Shown: in pieces, positions 10,728 to 18,533 of the stretch
Position numbering within the stretch: position 1 is the stretch's first letter
Layout of the letters: each line of letters opens with the position of its first letter
Source: Knoellia remsis
GTDB lineage: Bacteria; Actinomycetota; Actinomycetes; Actinomycetales; Dermatophilaceae
Direction of reading: 5' to 3'
Assembly (NCBI RefSeq): GCF_003002895.1
Contig: NZ_PVTI01000017.1
Span: forward strand, 22,125 to 86,124
DNA: 64,000 nt
Notes under the pieces: generated by a model
The model's database searches: none
Seen by the model: the letters and a program-made list of their open reading frames with translations, nothing else
Told to the model about the DNA's origin: nothing
Position numbers and translations under genes: made by a program

Positions 10728-11375
10728 TCACTCGTCGAGCGGCCCGCTGAGGTAGCGCTGGACGCTCGGGCCGACGAGTGCCACGACCTGCTCCCGCGGG
10801 AGGCCGGCGACCGGCTGGATGCGCAGGACGCAGCGCACCATCACCATCCCGAGGAGCTGGGTCGCGGCCAGGCTGGCACGCAGCTCGGCGTCCTCGGTGT
10901 CGAGGTGCCGGGCGTAGCTCGCGAGGATCTCGGAGGCGATGAACTCGGTGAAGCTCCGCCGGGCGGCGTCGTCGGTCATGGCGGTGCGGAACATCGTCAG
11001 CAGCGCCGGACCGGTCTCTGGGGCCTCCCACAGGTCGAGGAAGGCGCTGACGAGCCGAGCGCCGGCCCGTGCGACGCCGTCGGCGAACGCGCCGTCGATG
11101 AGCTCCGCCGGCCGGACGGGGATGTCCATCGCCGCGGTGAAAAGGTCCTGCTTCTTGCCGAAGTAGTAGGGGATGAGCGCGACGTCGACACCCGCAGTGG
11201 CCGCGACCCCGCGCAACGTCGTTGCGGCATAACCGGATTCGCTGAACGACGTCCGTGCCGCCTCGAGGATGCGTGCCTTGGTGTCGACGTCGGCGCGCGG
11301 ACCGGGGCGCCCGGCACGCGGACCGGGGCGCCCGGCACGAGCACGTGGCGTGGAGGTGGAGCGAGCGCGCGGCAT
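10728..11375 (-). CDS. TetR family regulator with AT-hook-like N-terminal tail
   Basis: A 215-residue regulator. The TetR helix-turn-helix (TLRGVAATAGVDVALIPYYFG) is at about 53-73. Before it is a basic tail with a duplicated heptad, AGRPGPR, twice in a row; GRP cores recall minor-groove AT-hooks. The tail is encoded by a perfect 21-bp tandem repeat. It is divergent from a membrane protein gene at 11486, and two palindromes lie between them, so it very likely represses both genes. Confidence 0.92.
   Translation of the reverse strand: MPRARSTSTPRARAGRPGPRAGRPGPRADVDTKARILEAARTSFSESGYAATTLRGVAATAGVDVALIPYYFGKKQDLFTAAMDIPVRPAELIDGAFADGVARAGARLVSAFLDLWEAPETGPALLTMFRTAMTDDAARRSFTEFIASEILASYARHLDTEDAELRASLAATQLLGMVMVRCVLRIQPVAGLPREQVVALVGPSVQRYLSGPLDE
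11296..11337 (-). repeat. Perfect 21-bp tandem duplication inside tetR
   Basis: Two identical 21-bp units, 11296-11316 and 11317-11337, each beginning CGCGGACCGGGG on the plus strand. They encode the repeated AGRPGPR heptads of the TetR tail. Copy number could vary by slippage without changing frame. Confidence 0.85.
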
Positions 11376-11406
11376 GGCTCCAACCTAGTTGTCACTCCCG
11401 CGTCGC

Positions 11407-11465
11407 TCAACAACCGTTGAATTCTCGGCGCCACTCCGCTACGGTGCATTTCAACGTCTGTTGAA
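11407..11465 (+). promoter_or_regulatory. Promoter with two TetR operators
   Basis: Two near-identical palindromes, TCAACAACCGTTGA (11407-11420) and TTCAACGTCTGTTGAA (11450-11465), are centred 44 bp apart with 4-bp spacers. Between them are a -35-like TTGAAT (11417) and a -10-like TACGGT (11440) spaced by 17 bp, pointing towards the membrane protein gene. GAGGAGGAG at about 11471 is its ribosome site. Confidence 0.75.
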
Positions 11466-11485
11466 TCCCTCGAGGAGGAGCACGG

Positions 11486-12628
11486 ATGTCGACCACCAGG
11501 CCCACCGGGGACACCCCGGCGTCCACACCACGGCCCCTACCGGAGCACGCACCGAACCACACTCCGGAGCACGCGCCCGAGCCCGCACCGCACCCCACTG
11601 GAGATCCCGCGTCCGCCGCCGTGCCGAGCCGGGCACACGCCACGACGTCGGAACACTCCCCGCGCTCGAGCCATCGACCGTCGACGGGCGTGCTACTCGC
11701 CGCGGTCCCCGTGACTCTCGCCGCGCTCGTCGGCCTCGTGCTGGTCGCCTTCGGGCTGCCCGCGGTCAAGGCCGCACCGCACGACCTGCCACTCGGCGTC
11801 GCGGGCCCCAAGCTCATGACCGAGCAGCTCACTTCTGCTCTGGCACAACGTGATCCGGGGGCTTTCGACGTCCGGGTCTATGACGACGAGGTTGCCCTGA
11901 CCCGGGCCATCGAGAACCGCGAGGTCTACGGCGGGCTCCTCGCGACGCCGCGTGGGTCGACCGTCCTCACGGCGTCGGCGGCCAGCCCGGTCGTGGCCCA
12001 GTCGCTCATCGCGATGGGGACGGAGATCTCGCGCCAGAGCGGAGGGACGGGGACGCCGACCGTGCGCGACGTCGTGCCGCTGACCCGGGACGACCCGCGC
12101 GGAGCCGGGCTGGGGGCGGCGTTGCTCCCGCTCGTCATTGGCGCGATCCTGCCTGCCGTCGTGTTCACCCGCTTGGGGGCCTCGCGCCGGGTCATGCTCG
12201 CCGCAGGCGCGGTGTATGCCGCGGTGGCCGGCCTGGCGTTCGCCGCGGTCCTGCACTTCGGGTTCGGCAGCATCGCCGGGAACTTCTGGCTCGAGGCAGG
12301 CGTGTTCGCCGCGACCATCGGCGCCGGGATGCTCGCGCTCCTGGGGCTGCACCGCGTCCTCGGAATGGTCGGTCTGGGACTCGGCGCCGCCCTCCTCGTC
12401 CTCGTCGGGAACCCGCTCTCGGGCGCCCAGTCCGCCCCGGAGTTCCTCGCCTCGCCGTGGCGCGAGATCGGCCAGTCCATGCCGCCCGGCGCCGGGTCGC
12501 AGCTGCTGCGCTCGGTGGCGTTCTTCGACGGAGCCGGCGCGAAGGACGCGTGGATCGTCATCGGCGCATGGGCGCTGGCCGGCCTGCTGCTGCTCGCCCT
12601 GCCCTCTCGACGACGCTCGGAGGGGTGA
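11486..12628 (+). CDS. Multispanning membrane protein, ABC-2/YhgE-like architecture
   Basis: A 380-residue protein. Residues 1-62 are Pro/Thr/His-rich and disordered. A membrane helix (VLLAAVPVTLAALVGLVLVAF) follows, then an extracytoplasmic domain of about 120 residues (LPLGVAGPKLMTEQL), then about five helices to the C-terminus. One early helix, an outside domain and a helix block at the end is the layout of ABC-2 permease and YhgE-type proteins, but no signature names it. A good ribosome site (GAGGAGG) fixes ATG at 11486. It is the obvious target of the divergent TetR, hinting at export of, or response to, a toxic compound. Confidence 0.8.
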   Translation: MSTTRPTGDTPASTPRPLPEHAPNHTPEHAPEPAPHPTGDPASAAVPSRAHATTSEHSPRSSHRPSTGVLLAAVPVTLAALVGLVLVAFGLPAVKAAPHDLPLGVAGPKLMTEQLTSALAQRDPGAFDVRVYDDEVALTRAIENREVYGGLLATPRGSTVLTASAASPVVAQSLIAMGTEISRQSGGTGTPTVRDVVPLTRDDPRGAGLGAALLPLVIGAILPAVVFTRLGASRRVMLAAGAVYAAVAGLAFAAVLHFGFGSIAGNFWLEAGVFAATIGAGMLALLGLHRVLGMVGLGLGAALLVLVGNPLSGAQSAPEFLASPWREIGQSMPPGAGSQLLRSVAFFDGAGAKDAWIVIGAWALAGLLLLALPSRRRSEG

Positions 12629-12723
12629 GGGCGCGGCAGGGCCGGCGGACTTTGCCGAACCCTTGCCGAACGCTCACCGCGGCTTTGCCCACGCGCCCGT
12701 ATGCCGGCCGCAGGCTTGTCGCC

Positions 12724-14004
12724 ATGCCCACCTCCCCCTCCCCTGCCTCCTGCGCGCCCGGCCGTGGCCGCGCGGCCGGCCACGGCCTCGCTTCGAGTGC
12801 GCGGCCACCACTGCGCTCGCGCACTGTCGCGCTCGTCCTCGTCGCGCTGCTCGCGCTGACCCTCGGCCTCGCCGCCGCCGTTGCCCTGTCCACGGCAACC
12901 GCCCGATCCGCCTCTGCCGCAACGCCGCTCACGGTCAGCCAGGCCATCGCGACGCAGAACGGCTCGACCCAGACGGTCCGCGGCTACATCGTGGGCGAGC
13001 CGGTCGCGACGACGACGGTCAACCGCAGCAACTTCACCGCCGACTACGCCATCGCGCTCGCCGACTCGGCGAGCCAGACCGACACGACGAAGATGCTCTA
13101 CGTCCAGCTGACGACGCAGTGGCGCAGCGCCTGGGGGCTGAAGTCCAACCCCGGCAACCTGGGCCGGCTCGTCGACGTCACCGGGCAGCTCACGGCCTAC
13201 TTCTCGCACCCCGGCCTGAAGAACCCGACCGCCATCACCGCTGCCGGGACGACCGCGAGCCCCACTCCGACCGCGACGGCCACCCCGAGCCCGACACCGA
13301 CCCCGACCGCGACCGGCGGCACCGGCTACTACGCCGCCGCCGAGGGCAAGACGGGTGCGGCACTGCGCACCGCACTGCACGACATCATCAGCAACCAGAG
13401 CGTGCTCACCTACGACCAGGTGTGGACCGCGCTCAAGGACACCGACCAGGACCCGAACAACACCGCCAACGTCATCGAGCTCTACTCCGGCCGCTCGATC
13501 GCCAAGACGCTCAACGGCCCCGACCCCGACGACTGGAACCGCGAGCACGTGTGGCCGCAGAGCAAGGGCGGCTTCGGCACGACGCCCGGCCCGGGCACCG
13601 ACGTGCACGCCCTGCGCCCCGAGGACGTCACCGTCAACGCCGACCGCGGCAGCCTCGACTTCGACAACGGCGGCACGGCCGTCAACCAGTGCTCGGACTG
13701 CTGGCGCGACGGCGACTCGTTCGAGCCGCGCGACGCGGTCAAGGGTGACGTCGCCCGGATGATCTTCTACATGGCGATCCGCTACGAGGGCGGCGACGGC
13801 TTCGCCAACCTCGAGCCCAACGACGTCACCGGCAACGGCTCGGTCCCCGCCATCGGCAAGCTCTCGACGCTCAAGGCGTGGAGTGCGGCCGACCCTCCGG
13901 ACGCCTTCGAGAAGCGCCGCAACGAGCGGATCTACGCGCAGTGGCAGGGCAACCGGAACCCGTTCATCGACAACCCGCAGTGGGTCACCTCGATCTGGCC
14001 GTGA
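12724..14004 (+). CDS. Secreted endonuclease I family nuclease with OB-fold-like N-terminal domain
   Basis: A 426-residue exported protein. A long signal peptide (helix around residues 35-55, cleavage near ATARSASA) is followed by a domain resembling DUF6359/OB-fold modules (VSQAIATQNGSTQTVRGYIVG). A Pro/Thr linker follows at about 179-200 (SPTPTATATPSPTPTPTATG), then an EndA/NucM-type nuclease domain to the end. His275 in NREHVWPQS is the catalytic-site histidine, and DVHALRPEDVTVNADRG is the conserved second motif. It should degrade extracellular DNA or RNA for nutrients. The ATG at 12724 was chosen because the signal peptide starts there; upstream in-frame codons lie in the previous gene. 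Confidence 0.9.
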   Translation: MPTSPSPASCAPGRGRAAGHGLASSARPPLRSRTVALVLVALLALTLGLAAAVALSTATARSASAATPLTVSQAIATQNGSTQTVRGYIVGEPVATTTVNRSNFTADYAIALADSASQTDTTKMLYVQLTTQWRSAWGLKSNPGNLGRLVDVTGQLTAYFSHPGLKNPTAITAAGTTASPTPTATATPSPTPTPTATGGTGYYAAAEGKTGAALRTALHDIISNQSVLTYDQVWTALKDTDQDPNNTANVIELYSGRSIAKTLNGPDPDDWNREHVWPQSKGGFGTTPGPGTDVHALRPEDVTVNADRGSLDFDNGGTAVNQCSDCWRDGDSFEPRDAVKGDVARMIFYMAIRYEGGDGFANLEPNDVTGNGSVPAIGKLSTLKAWSAADPPDAFEKRRNERIYAQWQGNRNPFIDNPQWVTSIWP

Positions 14005-14011
14005 GGTCTCG

Positions 14012-14488
14012 TCATCCGCCCAGGGTCGACAGGGCGTCACCGTCCATGCGGAAGACGGTCCACTCGTCCTGCGGCACCGCACCGAGGCTGCGGTAGAACC
14101 CGATCGAGGGCTCGTTCCAGTCGAGGACCCACCACTCGAGCCGCTGGTAGCCGCGCTCGACGCACGTGCGCGCCAGGGTCGCGAGGAGCTCACGCCCGAG
14201 ACCGCTCCCGCGATGCGCCGGCTCGACGAAGAGGTCCTCGAGCCAGATCCCGTTGACGCCGGTCCACGTCGAGAAGGTGAGGTACCAGATCGCCATCCCG
14301 ACGACCTCGCCGTCGACCTCGGCGACGTGCGCGAACGTCGTCGGTGTCCCGGAGACCGGGAAGAGCGCCATACGGAAGTGCTCCTCGGTCGCTTGGACCG
14401 CGTCCGGCTCCTTCTCGTAGATGGCGAGCTCGCGCACGAGTCGCAGGATGGCCGGCACGTCGTCGGGCGTCGCCTCGCGGATGGTCAT
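14012..14488 (-). CDS. GNAT family N-acetyltransferase (diamine acetyltransferase-like)
   Basis: A 158-residue acetyltransferase. The acetyl-CoA loop is HRGSGLGREL (about residues 105-114). VELAIYEKEPDAV-type and WVLDWNEPSIGFY stretches resemble the spermidine/diamine acetyltransferase (SSAT) branch, so a polyamine or other amine is a reasonable substrate guess. ATG at 14488 starts the family sequence directly (MTIREATPDDVPAI). It is divergent, 35 bp away, from the PPOX-type gene at 14524 and ends 8 bp from the convergent nuclease gene. Confidence 0.88.
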   Translation of the reverse strand: MTIREATPDDVPAILRLVRELAIYEKEPDAVQATEEHFRMALFPVSGTPTTFAHVAEVDGEVVGMAIWYLTFSTWTGVNGIWLEDLFVEPAHRGSGLGRELLATLARTCVERGYQRLEWWVLDWNEPSIGFYRSLGAVPQDEWTVFRMDGDALSTLGG

Positions 14489-14523
14489 TCCGTGAGCGTA
14501 TGCCGCGGGCGTACGTTGGACGT

Positions 14524-14925
14524 ATGCCGTCCACGCGCGTTCCCGCTGACCTGGCCCCGCTGCTCGAGGCTCCGAACTACGGCCACGTCGCGACGGTCCG
14601 TCCCGACGGGTCGCCACAGGTGAACCCGATGTGGTTCCTCTGGGACCGCGACACCGACACGATCCGGTTCACGCACACGACGAACCGCGCGAAGTACCGC
14701 AACCTGCAGGCCAACCCGGCCATGGCGATGGAGGTGCTCGACCCCGAGAACCCGTACCGGTTCGTCGAGGTCCGCGGCCGGCTCGTCGAGACCGTCCCGG
14801 ATCCTGAGGGTGCGTTCTACCCGGTGCTCGGGGCGCGCTACGGCAACCCCGAGACGCCGGTGCCGCCGGATGCGCCCGACCGGGTCATCCTCGTCATGTC
14901 GATCGACAAGGTCATCGGCAAGTGA
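14524..14925 (+). CDS. PPOX-class flavin/F420-dependent oxidoreductase
   Basis: A 133-residue split-barrel protein of the pyridoxamine-phosphate-oxidase-like superfamily. GHVATVRPDGSPQVNPMWFLWD at its start and FVEVRGRLVE in the middle are typical of actinobacterial F420-dependent members. It should bind F420 or FMN and reduce an unknown substrate. The start codon is embedded in a GTATGCCG motif. The stop overlaps the GTG of the DUF952 gene (GTGA), so the two are coupled. Confidence 0.88.
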   Translation: MPSTRVPADLAPLLEAPNYGHVATVRPDGSPQVNPMWFLWDRDTDTIRFTHTTNRAKYRNLQANPAMAMEVLDPENPYRFVEVRGRLVETVPDPEGAFYPVLGARYGNPETPVPPDAPDRVILVMSIDKVIGK

Positions 14926-15272
14926 GCGTCGGCGGGGATGAGCTGGTCTTCCACGTCACCCGTCCGGCGACGTGGGAGCAGGCGGTCGCCGACGGGGCAT
15001 TCACCGAGTCGACGCTCGACCGCTCGCTCGAGGAGGAGGGCTTCATCCACTGCTGCGACGCGGTGCAGCTCGACTTCGTGCTGAACGCGTTCTATGCCGG
15101 CGTCGACGAGGACCTGCTCCTGCTGACGATCGACCCGGAGCTGCTCGAGTCGCGGCTGGTCCGCGAGGTCGGCGTGCCCGAGACGGGCGAGACGTTCCCC
15201 CACGTCTACGGACCGATCAACCCCTCCGCCGTGGTCGAGACCCAGCTCCTCCACCCGCCCCACACCCGGTGA
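14922..15272 (+). CDS. DUF952 family protein
   Basis: A 116-residue protein that begins at GTG 14922, overlapping the preceding stop. VFHVTRPATWEQAV at the start and GFIHCCDAVQLDFVLNAFY in the middle match the DUF952 pattern (a histidine-bearing GFIHCS-like motif with a nearby Q and FY). The function is unknown; a glutathione-S-transferase-like or ADP-ribosyl-type fold has been discussed for the family. The TGA stop is part of the first family B repeat unit. Confidence 0.85.
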   Translation: MSVGGDELVFHVTRPATWEQAVADGAFTESTLDRSLEEEGFIHCCDAVQLDFVLNAFYAGVDEDLLLLTIDPELLESRLVREVGVPETGETFPHVYGPINPSAVVETQLLHPPHTR

Positions 15273-15338
15273 AGAAGTCACCCAATTGAACGCCGGGAAC
15301 AGCCCCCACCCCGTGAAAAAGTCACCCAATTGAACGCC
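15269..15338 (+). repeat. Family B direct repeats at the DUF952 stop codon
   Basis: Two 26-bp copies, 15269-15294 and 15313-15338, differ at one base; the shared core is AAGTCACCCAATTGAACGCC. The first copy supplies the TGA of the upstream gene. A third, reverse-strand copy is at 1574-1599, again at a gene end. Confidence 0.85.
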
Positions 15339-15389
15339 TAGGGCCTTCACCGCCCACGGGTTCCGACTCGCAGAGCGGAAAGTGGTGAG

Positions 15390-16295
15390 TCAGGGAACGC
15401 GGCCGCGGCGGGCGGGGTGGGTGTTGAGATCGAGCAGCATCTCGAGCAGGCGCTCGGCCGCCGGGTTCGGCCGGGCGGTCTCGCGCACGAGTGCCGAGAT
15501 CTCACGCATCGGCGTCGGGTCGGTGATGCGCAGCCGCGTCACGTCCGGCGGCAGTGACCGCGCCGCGAGCCGGGGCATGACCGAGATGCCCACCCCGGCC
15601 GCCACGAACTGGATGGCCGAGTGGTACTCCTGCGCCTGGACCGTGAACCGCGGCGTGAAACCCGCTGCGGCACAAGCGGACACGACGATCCGGTGCCCGA
15701 GCGAGCCCACGAGGTCGTTCGACACCCACGTCTCACTCCGGAGGTCGGCCAGGGCGACGGTGCGCTCGTGGACGAGGTGGTGCCGAGTCGGGATGACCGC
15801 GACGAACGGGTCGGTCGCGAGCGGGACCTTCCGATAACCGGGCCGCCCGCCCCCGTCCGGCGGGTCGATGACGATGTCGATGTCGGGGGTGACGTTCCGG
15901 CTCGTGACCTCGGTGAGGACGAGCTTGACGGTGATGTCCGGCAGCTCCTTGGTGAGCCGCTTGACCAGACGCGGCATCCACGCCGCGCCTGCCGAGCTGA
16001 AGTAGCCGACGGTGAGCCGACCGCTCCGCCCCTCGCGCAGGTCGGCGACGACCGAGTCGAGCCGGCCCCATTGGCTCATCGCCTCTTCGCTCTGCGCGGC
16101 GAGCTCGAGTCCGGCCGGTGTGGGCGTGATCCCGCGCCCGGCCCGCTGGAAGAGCACCAATCCGGTCTCGCGCGCGAGCGCCGAGAGGTGCTGGCTCACC
16201 GCGCTCGAGGTCAGCCCGAGGTTGTCGGCAGCCGCCTGCACGGAGCCTCCGGCGACGACGGCGCGGAAGACGCTGAGGCGGTGCGGGTCGAGCAT
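15390..16295 (-). CDS. LysR family transcriptional regulator
   Basis: A 301-residue LysR regulator. The N-terminal winged helix-turn-helix reads SVQAAADNLGLTSSAVSQHLSALA (about residues 17-40) and is followed by the effector domain (GRLTVGYFSSAGAAWMP). It has a typical length and normal codon use. It is divergent from the small-protein gene at 16378; LysR proteins usually control the adjacent divergent gene and themselves. Effector unknown. Confidence 0.93.
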   Translation of the reverse strand: MLDPHRLSVFRAVVAGGSVQAAADNLGLTSSAVSQHLSALARETGLVLFQRAGRGITPTPAGLELAAQSEEAMSQWGRLDSVVADLREGRSGRLTVGYFSSAGAAWMPRLVKRLTKELPDITVKLVLTEVTSRNVTPDIDIVIDPPDGGGRPGYRKVPLATDPFVAVIPTRHHLVHERTVALADLRSETWVSNDLVGSLGHRIVVSACAAAGFTPRFTVQAQEYHSAIQFVAAGVGISVMPRLAARSLPPDVTRLRITDPTPMREISALVRETARPNPAAERLLEMLLDLNTHPARRGRVP

Positions 16296-16377
16296 GCGCT
16301 GATCATACAGTGGTGCTTAACAACCATGTAGCAAAGTCACGTTGTGCTAATGAGTGTGGGTCGCGAGAATTGGCGTC
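16296..16377. promoter_or_regulatory. LysR divergent promoter region
   Basis: This 82-bp AT-richer spacer holds partial inverted pieces (CTTAACAAC near 16315 and GTTGTGCTAA near 16341) and T-N11-A type spacing, as for LysR binding. It would serve both the regulator and the small protein gene. Confidence 0.45.
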
Positions 16378-16548
16378 ATGATCCCCCGCACGCAGACCTT
16401 CCACACCGCCGTCCGCATCGCCGACCGCATCCGCAGCTTCGCCCGCCCCGGCACCTCGGGCTGGAACAACATCCCCGACATGGACCGTGCCCGCACCGGT
16501 CACGAGCTCATGGTCGCCCTCCAGTGGGAGCAGCACCGCCCCCGCTGA
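16378..16548 (+). CDS. Small basic protein of 56 residues, conserved-looking
   Basis: MIPRTQTFHTAVRIADRIRS starts a 56-residue protein with no membrane segment and no recognised domain. It is rich in Arg and His and ends WEQHRPR. Third codon positions are almost all G or C, as in the surrounding real genes, which supports coding. It stands alone opposite the LysR gene, 82 bp away, so it is probably LysR-controlled. It resembles the small gene at 42052 only in size and isolation. No function can be assigned. Confidence 0.6.
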   Translation: MIPRTQTFHTAVRIADRIRSFARPGTSGWNNIPDMDRARTGHELMVALQWEQHRPR

Positions 16549-16557
16549 CCCCAAGGC

Positions 16558-16641
16558 AGCACCGTCCCGAACCGTCCCATGGGGTGAGCTCGGGACACCA
16601 GCACCGTCCCGAACCGTCCACTTGGGTGAGTTCGGGACACT
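16558..16641. repeat. Tandem 42-bp hairpin repeat between convergent genes
   Basis: Two copies with a 42-bp period, 16558-16599 and 16600-16641. Each contains the arms GTCCCGAAC and a G(T/C)TCGGGAC partner, so each can form a hairpin. They fill the gap between the small protein gene and the SGNH hydrolase, whose stop (TAG, 16642-16640) lies in the second copy. A bidirectional terminator is likely. Confidence 0.75.
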
Positions 16642-17578
16642 AGCGACTTGCGCGCACCTCGCGATCGAGCTCCTGGAGCTCCTCGCGCCGGTCCTCGCGG
16701 ACGAGTCGCACGACCCGATCCGGGTCGATCCCCGCACGTCGCGCGCCGTCGAGGCTCGGGCCGGACAGCAGGTCCGGCAGCGAGAACGTCGGCGCGTCGC
16801 CGCGTCTGGCGGGCCCCTCCTCGACGCGCACTTCGGGCCGGTCGCGCTGCGGCAGCACTGAGGGCTCCACTCCGAATCCCTCAGCCACCAGCCGCGCATA
16901 GGCCTCGTGCCCGGCGCCGTTGGGGTGGTAGGACTCCTCGAGCGGCCACCCGACCCCGTTGATCCACTCGACCGCGTCACAGACCGCGTGCCCGTCGAAC
17001 GCCGCGCGCGGGTCGACGAACCTCGCACCCACCTTCGCGGCCGCCGCGCTGATGACGTCGGCGAGCTCGCCCGTGCCGCGCTCGATGCGCGACATCTCGT
17101 GGGGGCTGAAGAAGGTCAGCGCATTGCAGTCCGTGCCGTTGAAGATGACCGGGTATGCCGTGAGCACCAGCTCCGCTGTCGGCGCACCTTCGCGGACGCG
17201 CCCCAGGAGGGCGTCGAGCCGCCCGGGCAGCTCCTGGGTCACGAGAGCCGACGCCTCGTCGAGGACCCGGTCGGAGTCGGTCATCCAGGCCGGCTTGGCG
17301 CACTCGACGAGCACTGGGACGAAGCCGGCGTCGTTGCCGCCGATGGTCAGGGAGACGTGGGTGGTCTCCGGGCCGAGCGCGGCGACCTGGTCCTCGACGA
17401 CGTTCGCCACCGTCGCGCCGAGGCACGCCTGGTAGGCGAGGTCCACCCCGAGCGAGCGGGCGACGCTCACGGGATAGCCGGCGAAGGCGCGCCAGCACTC
17501 GCTGCGCCCGGGACCACCACCCACGCCCGCGGCATACGAGTCTCCAAGGGCGACATACGGCAGGCTCACGCGACTCAT
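16640..17578 (-). CDS. SGNH/GDSL hydrolase
   Basis: A 312-residue esterase/lipase-type enzyme. Block I is GDSYAAG with nucleophile Ser14; block III is TIGGNDAGF; block V is SYHPNGAGH, giving the catalytic His. No signal peptide is present from ATG 17578, so it is predicted to be cytosolic, unlike many secreted relatives. The last 60 residues are charged and may be disordered. The stop codon sits in the second hairpin repeat. It is divergent from the DUF1345 gene. Confidence 0.9.
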   Translation of the reverse strand: MSRVSLPYVALGDSYAAGVGGGPGRSECWRAFAGYPVSVARSLGVDLAYQACLGATVANVVEDQVAALGPETTHVSLTIGGNDAGFVPVLVECAKPAWMTDSDRVLDEASALVTQELPGRLDALLGRVREGAPTAELVLTAYPVIFNGTDCNALTFFSPHEMSRIERGTGELADVISAAAAKVGARFVDPRAAFDGHAVCDAVEWINGVGWPLEESYHPNGAGHEAYARLVAEGFGVEPSVLPQRDRPEVRVEEGPARRGDAPTFSLPDLLSGPSLDGARRAGIDPDRVVRLVREDRREELQELDREVRASR

Positions 17579-17627
17579 CCAAGCAAAAGCGACCGACGTC
17601 GGCCATGCTGAGGACCCATCCACCCAC

Positions 17628-17677
17628 GACTGGTTGCGCACAGTTCGCGTCGTCGTGCGAAGGATGCGCAACCAGTC
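17628..17677. repeat. 13-bp inverted repeat between divergent genes
   Basis: GACTGGTTGCGCA (17628-17640) and TGCGCAACCAGTC (17665-17677) are perfect 13-bp arms with a 24-bp spacer. They lie between the divergent SGNH hydrolase and DUF1345 genes, 20 bp upstream of the latter's GTG. It could be a two-site operator or a mobile palindrome. Confidence 0.7.
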
Positions 17678-17696
17678 GGACGAAAGGGAACGGCAC

Positions 17697-18440
17697 GTGG
17701 CACGCAGGGCGAGGGAGCCGCACCACTGGGCGGACGACAGCCGACGGGCGTGGGTAGCCGTTGTCGTCTCCGTGACGGTGGCCATCGCCGTGCGGCTCGT
17801 CGCGCGCTGGGTCGACTTCGGCGGCGGGCGCGAGGACGACCAGGTCGAAGGGCTGGCGACGGTGCTGACGCTCTTCATCGTCATGCTCGCGACGTACCTC
17901 GTGCACACGTGGCGGGTCTTCTCCCGCTACGAGCCCGCGCAGCTCGAAGAGGCGGTCGAGGCGACGACGACGTTCAGCGAACGCAGCGGCTCCCCGCAGC
18001 TCGCGCGGGCATTCCACTGGCGGTGGGGGACGGGCGCAGGGTCGTGGCTCGTGACGACCGCGGCGATGAGCCTCTTCGTCGTCGGTGCGCTCATCCTCAC
18101 CGAACGGTTGAAGGCCAGCCCGGTCCTCGTGCTCGGCTCACTGCTCGTCGTCGCCCTCGCGTGGATGGTCATGGCGGTGAGCGGGACGCTCATGCTCGTG
18201 CGCCAGGACCTCGGGCCGAAGGGGCCGGGGCGCGCGCTGCAGTTCCCCGACGACGGCGGTCACGCGTGGGGCGACTACTTCTATCTCGGCATGCAGGTGT
18301 GCACGACGTTCTCGACGTCGGACGTGTCGGTGATGACGACGCGGATGCGCGAGGTGATCACGTCGCTCGTCGCGACGGCGTTCGTCTTCAACACGGTCAT
18401 CGTCGCGATGCTCGTGTCGGTCCTGCTCTCGCAGGGCTGA
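17697..18440 (+). CDS. DUF1345 membrane protein
   Basis: A 247-residue integral membrane protein with about five helices (AWVAVVVSVTVAIAVRLVA, TVLTLFIVMLATYLVH and others). The C-terminal YFYLGMQVCTTFSTSDVSV matches the DUF1345 signature (membrane protein with a conserved acidic/aromatic stretch). GTG at 17697 is preferred: AAAGGGAA lies at the right distance upstream, and upstream in-frame codons lie inside the inverted repeat. The function is unknown. It ends opposite thioredoxin with a palindrome between them. Confidence 0.85.
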   Translation: MARRAREPHHWADDSRRAWVAVVVSVTVAIAVRLVARWVDFGGGREDDQVEGLATVLTLFIVMLATYLVHTWRVFSRYEPAQLEEAVEATTTFSERSGSPQLARAFHWRWGTGAGSWLVTTAAMSLFVVGALILTERLKASPVLVLGSLLVVALAWMVMAVSGTLMLVRQDLGPKGPGRALQFPDDGGHAWGDYFYLGMQVCTTFSTSDVSVMTTRMREVITSLVATAFVFNTVIVAMLVSVLLSQG

Positions 18441-18469
18441 CCGTCGACGACGGACGAGCCCTCAGATGC

Positions 18470-18517
18470 ACTGATTGCCTGTCCCCGGCAGACACCTGCC
18501 GGGAACCGGCAATCAGT
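18470..18517. repeat. Family A palindromic repeat, locus 2
   Basis: Arms of 21 bp (18470-18490 and 18497-18517) with two mismatches and a 6-nt loop; the left arm begins ACTGATTGCC. It lies between the convergent DUF1345 and thioredoxin genes and should act as a bidirectional terminator. Confidence 0.85.
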
Positions 18518-18533
18518 CGGAAGAAGCGCGGCG

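Noticed and set aside
15269..15338. CRISPR-like direct repeats
   Set aside because: Only two copies with an 18-bp gap, no further spacers and no cas genes in the window.
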